From an uncultured Lachnospiraceae bacterium (lineage in GTDB: Bacteria; Bacillota; Clostridia; Lachnospirales; Lachnospiraceae): a stretch of DNA of 25,222 nucleotides. This document shows, in pieces, positions 22,407 to 25,222 of this stretch. The position numbers were made by a program, and so were the translations under genes. The stretch spans positions 1 through 25,222 of the forward strand of contig URUY01000035.1 of assembly GCA_900551115.1 (NCBI GenBank). Reading direction: 5' to 3'. The notes beneath the pieces were generated by a model. That model saw nothing but the letters and a program-made list of their open reading frames with translations. It was not told the origin of the DNA and searched no databases. Position 1 is the first letter of the stretch, and each line of letters begins with the position of its first letter.

Positions 22407-23333
22407 AAACCGCAAATATCTGATGTTTTTCTCCGTGTATTCTGATACAGGAAGAAAGCCGAGGCTTCGCAAAAGTGCTATGGATGCCGCATTTTCCGGC
22501 TCTGTCAAAGCCTGTACCCTTGTAAACAAAAGCTCCTTTCTGCCGTAATCAAGTATTGCCCTGCACACCTCCCCTGCAAGTCCCTGCCTCTGCCATGGAA
22601 CGCTGATTACAAATCCCAGCTCCGGTTCCTCATATCCCTCCCGCATGGTAAGCCCTGCCCTGCCGATTACTTCGCCGGTCTCTTTCAGCAGCACCGTCCA
22701 TATGCCGAAGCCGTAGAACTCATAGATATTTTCCCGATACTGCCTTGTATAGCAAATCTCTTCTTCTCTTTCTGCAAAGAGATTTTCCATATATCTCGTA
22801 ATGGCTGGCTTCTCATAGATACGGTAAAAGGCATCCACATCCTGCTCCGTTGTTTCTCTTATGATGCAGCGGGGCGTTGTGACTATCTGCCAGGGAAGCT
22901 GATTAAGACGTCTGTACACCTTCTCTAAATAATCTGCATCCAGCTCCTCCATTCCTTCTGTAAGAAAACGTACTCCCGAAAAAGACGCCTGTCTGTTTTT
23001 TTCTGTCAGGCAGCCAAGCACCGGGCATCCTCCTGCTGCAAGTCTCTCTGCCGTTTCCGCGCTGTCCGTTATAAAAAGAATCCCTTCCGTTTCTGCCCTA
23101 TCTGTTATAAAAGGAATTTCTTCCGTTTCTGCAACAGACGGCGCCACAAAAAACAGTTCCCCCTGTATCCCATCTGCTGACAGCCGTCTTATCAGTTTGT
23201 TTGCCTCGTTCTCTCTCTTGTTCTCTGCCTCGTTTCCCGTTGTATTTGCTGTATCACCCTCCGCCTTACATTCTGTTTCTTTCTTGCCTGTATCCGCATA
23301 TATGTATACCCGTTTTAATGCCCGCTCGCCCAT
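22389..23333 (-). CDS. GNAT acetyltransferase with N-terminal lineage-specific domain
   Basis: 314 residues. Residues about 150-314 form a RimJ/RimL-type N-acetyltransferase: RCIIRETTEQDVDAFYRIYEKP, then TVLLKETGEVIGRAGLT, PELGFVISVPWQRQGLAGEV with the acetyl-CoA Gln-Arg-Gln-Gly-Leu-Ala loop, and EPENAASIALLRSLGF. Residues 1-150 are different: a charged start (about 10-45, Glu/Lys/Asn-rich), then a small Rossmann-like part with FITDSAETAERLAAGGCPVLGCL and FSGVRFLTEGMEELDADYL, reminiscent of a HAD-like or receiver-like module. A 12-residue unit is duplicated at about 71-94. The substrate is unknown. The start at MGERALKR has AAAGGA upstream. It heads a likely three-gene minus-strand transcript. 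Confidence 0.88.
   Translation of the reverse strand: MGERALKRVYIYADTGKKETECKAEGDTANTTGNEAENKRENEANKLIRRLSADGIQGELFFVAPSVAETEEIPFITDRAETEGILFITDSAETAERLAAGGCPVLGCLTEKNRQASFSGVRFLTEGMEELDADYLEKVYRRLNQLPWQIVTTPRCIIRETTEQDVDAFYRIYEKPAITRYMENLFAEREEEICYTRQYRENIYEFYGFGIWTVLLKETGEVIGRAGLTMREGYEEPELGFVISVPWQRQGLAGEVCRAILDYGRKELLFTRVQALTEPENAASIALLRSLGFLPVSEYTEKNIRYLRFVKELL
23062..23133. repeat. 36-bp tandem duplication in the GNAT N-terminal domain
   Basis: Two in-frame copies with period 36 (GTTATAAAA at 23068 and 23104), encoding EEIPFITDRAET and EGILFITDSAET. The duplication adds one strand-loop unit before the FITDSAETAERLAAGG segment. Confidence 0.85.
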
Positions 23334-23335
23334 GC

Positions 23336-23364
23336 TTGTTTTTTCCTTTAAAATGATGTACTAT
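23336..23364 (+). promoter_or_regulatory. Candidate promoter of the cyclophilin gene
   Basis: TTGTTT (23336-23341), a 17-base spacer, and TACTAT (23359-23364), about 42 bases before the start. The 72-base gap is shared with the divergent GNAT gene. Confidence 0.45.
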
Positions 23365-23405
23365 ATTTTATTATAAATTAATCCATCCAAGAAAGGAAGA
23401 ACAAT

Positions 23406-23939
23406 ATGGCACAGAATCCGATTGTGACTATTACTATGGAGAATGGCGATGTGATGAAGCTCGAGCTTTACCCTGATATTGCCCCCATCTCCGTCAATAA
23501 TTTTATAAGTCTTGTTCAGAAGCATTTCTATGACGGCCTTATTTTTCATCGTGTAATCAAAGGCTTTATGTTACAGGGCGGCGACCCGAAAGGAACCGGC
23601 TGCGGCGGTCCCGGCTACAGCATCAAGGGCGAATTTGCCGCTAACGGCGTAGAAAATAACTTAAAGCATACGGAGGGCGTCCTCTCCATGGCAAGAAGCA
23701 TGCATCCCAATTCAGCAGGCTCCCAGTTCTTTATTATGCACAAGAACTCTCCGCATCTTGACGGCAGCTATGCGGCTTTCGGTAAAATCACAGAGGGCAT
23801 GGATGTGGTAAACAAAATTGCTGAAGCTCCCACCGATTACAGCGACAGACCGTTAGCTGATCAGGTAATGAAAACTGTTACTGTTGAAACCTTTGGACAA
23901 ACTTATCCTGAACCGGATAAAATTCACGCAAATTTCTAG
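23406..23939 (+). CDS. Cyclophilin-type peptidyl-prolyl cis-trans isomerase
   Basis: A cytoplasmic folding helper that isomerises X-Pro bonds. 177 residues, without signal peptide. The cyclophilin core is complete: MKLELYPDIAPISVNNFISL, FYDGLIFHRVIKGFMLQGGDP with the catalytic Arg, GTGCGGPGYSIKGEF, GVLSMARSMHPNSAGSQFFI, and HLDGSYAAFGKITEGMDVVNKI. An AAAGGAAG site precedes the ATG. Single gene with its own promoter and terminator. Confidence 0.96.
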   Translation: MAQNPIVTITMENGDVMKLELYPDIAPISVNNFISLVQKHFYDGLIFHRVIKGFMLQGGDPKGTGCGGPGYSIKGEFAANGVENNLKHTEGVLSMARSMHPNSAGSQFFIMHKNSPHLDGSYAAFGKITEGMDVVNKIAEAPTDYSDRPLADQVMKTVTVETFGQTYPEPDKIHANF

Positions 23940-23976
23940 TAACTTATTTGTAAAATATATAATATTTCGACAATTA

Positions 23977-24020
23977 ATGAACGAGATTAGTACTATGGTA
24001 CTGTCTCGTTCATATTTTGT
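23977..24020 (+). terminator. Intrinsic terminator of the cyclophilin gene
   Basis: A 10-bp stem, ATGAACGAGA (23977-23986) and TCTCGTTCAT (24004-24013), with an inner AGTAC/GTACT pair (23989-23993, 23998-24002), followed by ATTTTGTTT. It lies 38 bases after the stop. The AT-rich stretch from 24021 to 24160 shows nothing recognisable. Confidence 0.82.
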
Positions 24021-24161
24021 TTACAATTAATTCAAGAAAACTTCATCCGCAAATCATTCTTTAGACACTTCTTTTTCCTATACTATGTATATAAGATAAA
24101 ACAAATCTTAAACAAAGCCAACAACAGTATTTAGATATATTAAATAACTTTTTCATAATAA

Positions 24162-24189
24162 ATGCCAGGCAAATTAATTTGCCTGGCAT
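24162..24189 (-). terminator. Perfect 28-bp palindrome after the Rpn-like gene
   Basis: ATGCCAGGCAAATT and its exact complement meet without a fixed loop (13-14 bp per arm). On the minus strand it is followed by TTTATTATG and lies 21 bases after the gene's stop, so it probably ends that transcript. Confidence 0.65.
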
Positions 24190-24210
24190 CCTCCCTTTTC
24201 AGGGACTTTT

Positions 24211-24966
24211 TTAATTCTGCTCCTGCTTTATTTTACAATATTCTTCATATACTTTAGAAAAAGCATATTCCGGCGCATACTTTTCTGCCACATGACAGAT
24301 TTTTTCCACTCTTTCCAACGGCTCTTCGACCTCTTCCGCAATACACTGTATATCCTTTCCCTTCCGAAGTTTTTTACAGATGAGTTCTACAAGTCCTTGT
24401 TCCAGTCCCTGTTCCACTCCTTCTTCCAGTCCCTGCTGCAACCCAATTTCCAAAATATTCATCTTCACACCCTCCCATTCTTCTGACTGTTTCACTTCCC
24501 TGACTATTGTATCCAGTTTTTCTATCCGCCTGTCCTTTAATAATATTTCAGGATTATTCAGACTGGTCTGCTTCATATACTGTAGCAGACTCACTAACTC
24601 CGGTGTCCCGTTCTTACTGCTCATATTCAAAAATATTTTCTTTGTCCCATCCTCCAGATGCAGTCCTGCAACTTCCTCACATTGCTCTGTAAAGGTATAC
24701 TTAGCCAAATCTTTTCCGAACAGGTCCTCCTGCGTAATAAATATAATGACGGTAGACGGCAGATGCTTATAGCGGGTGCGTTTCCCTGCTTTCAAGGCCG
24801 GAGAATCCAAAAGCCCCTGATAAAACCGGGAACGTTTCCTGATATCATCTCCCTTTGCATCATTCTGCATTTCCGTATTAAACTGACGCATGGTTTTATC
24901 CAATGCCCACGCATCCAGCCTGATAGCTCTCTTTCCGCTCTGCCTGTTTACCGGGTAATTAAGCAA
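24211..24966 (-). pseudogene. Rpn/PD-(D/E)XK nuclease-family transposase-like gene, N-terminus lost
   Basis: The open frame (about 251 residues) matches the Rpn family of recombination-promoting nucleases and putative transposases. IRLDAWALD (Asp18) and FNTEMQ (Glu32-x-Gln34) are the second half of the PD-(D/E)XK active site. RKRSRFYQGLLDSPALKAG, VIIFITQEDLFGKDLAKYTF and KKIFLNMSSKNG follow the family order. The C-terminus has the usual QQGLEEGVEQGLEQG helix repeats. Family members normally start about 60-80 residues earlier, with a region containing the first active-site acidic residue. Here the frame begins at a TTG after an in-frame TAG at 24976-24978, with no ATG and no ribosome site, so the N-terminal part is missing. 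The downstream body is intact, so the loss may be recent. It could still express a truncated protein. Confidence 0.72.
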
Positions 24967-25167
24967 AGAGTTCGGATTCTAAGATAGCCACAAGAGGGCT
25001 GTAGAAAATACAGATATAAGAAAATTGAAATCATTGCCTGTAGAAAGCATATCACGATTTTAGAGTAAAAGTAAACATCTTTTTCTGTTTTTTTATTTAT
25101 TATAGACGTTATTCCGTCAATTCGTGAAAACCGAAATAAAAATACGATTCAGGAATCAGCAACACGC

Positions 25168-25222
25168 AAAAGGGGCTGTTGCAAAAGTAGATGAATAATC
25201 TACCGGAGCAACAGCTCCTTTT
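25168..25222. terminator. Strong terminator hairpin at the window edge
   Basis: Arms of 15 bases (25168-25182 and 25208-25222) pair except at one position, and GTAGAT (25187-25192) pairs with ATCTAC (25198-25203) inside. T-runs lie at the end on the plus strand and, as complement of the AAAA arm, on the minus strand. Its gene is probably outside the window to the right. The 200 bases between 24967 and 25167 contain no gene; only a small GACG/CGTC hairpin near 25105-25118 was seen. Confidence 0.7.

Overview
The window reads as a chromosomal segment of a low-to-moderate-GC Gram-positive anaerobe, most likely a Clostridia member of the Lachnospiraceae type. The evidence is an hrcA-grpE-dnaK-dnaJ cluster with one CIRCE operator, a DUF6465-type lysine/alanine-rich protein, an anaerobic glycerol-3-phosphate oxidation cluster with a DUF1667 subunit, clostridial-type hflKC, and purine-rich Shine-Dalgarno sites. 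The family level is an inference from gene content; no rRNA or tRNA gene was seen.

Region 1 (1-2.4 kb) is AT-rich accessory DNA: a small P-loop kinase, a DUF2262-like protein with an apparently replaced C-terminus next to a long stem-loop, an unrecognised short ORF, and a decayed type III (ToxIN/AbiQ-like) toxin-antitoxin locus. In that locus the promoter, two-copy antitoxin RNA repeat and attenuator hairpin look intact. The toxin gene is reduced to start, middle and end pieces lying in three reading frames. This is the most unusual part of the window.

Region 2 (2.4-9.2 kb), all on the minus strand: an AIM24-family protein, then the heat-shock cluster hrcA-grpE-dnaK-dnaJ with perfect CIRCE and several strong non-terminator hairpins between genes, then a DUF6465-like protein with a 33-bp tandem repeat in its basic tail. 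Region 3 (9.2-12.4 kb, minus): uppP (undecaprenyl-diphosphatase), a patatin-like phospholipase and a PLP aminotransferase. Region 4 (12.4-18.3 kb, minus): polysaccharide deacetylase, then glpA-like, GlpB-like FAD/NAD oxidoreductase, DUF1667 protein and glpK. Together the last four phosphorylate glycerol and oxidise glycerol-3-phosphate.

Region 5 (18.3-20.5 kb, plus): hflK-hflC, membrane prohibitin-like modulators of the FtsH protease, ended by a strong terminator. Region 6 (20.5-23.3 kb, minus): a GNAT acetyltransferase, a HicB/DinB-like protein and an aldo/keto reductase, probably co-transcribed. Region 7 (23.4 kb to end): a cyclophilin peptidyl-prolyl isomerase (plus), then an N-terminally truncated Rpn/PD-(D/E)XK transposase-like gene (minus), and a terminator hairpin at the window edge.

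Most of the window is ordinary core genome. The accessory signals are at the two ends. All family names come from reading motifs by eye, without database searches.
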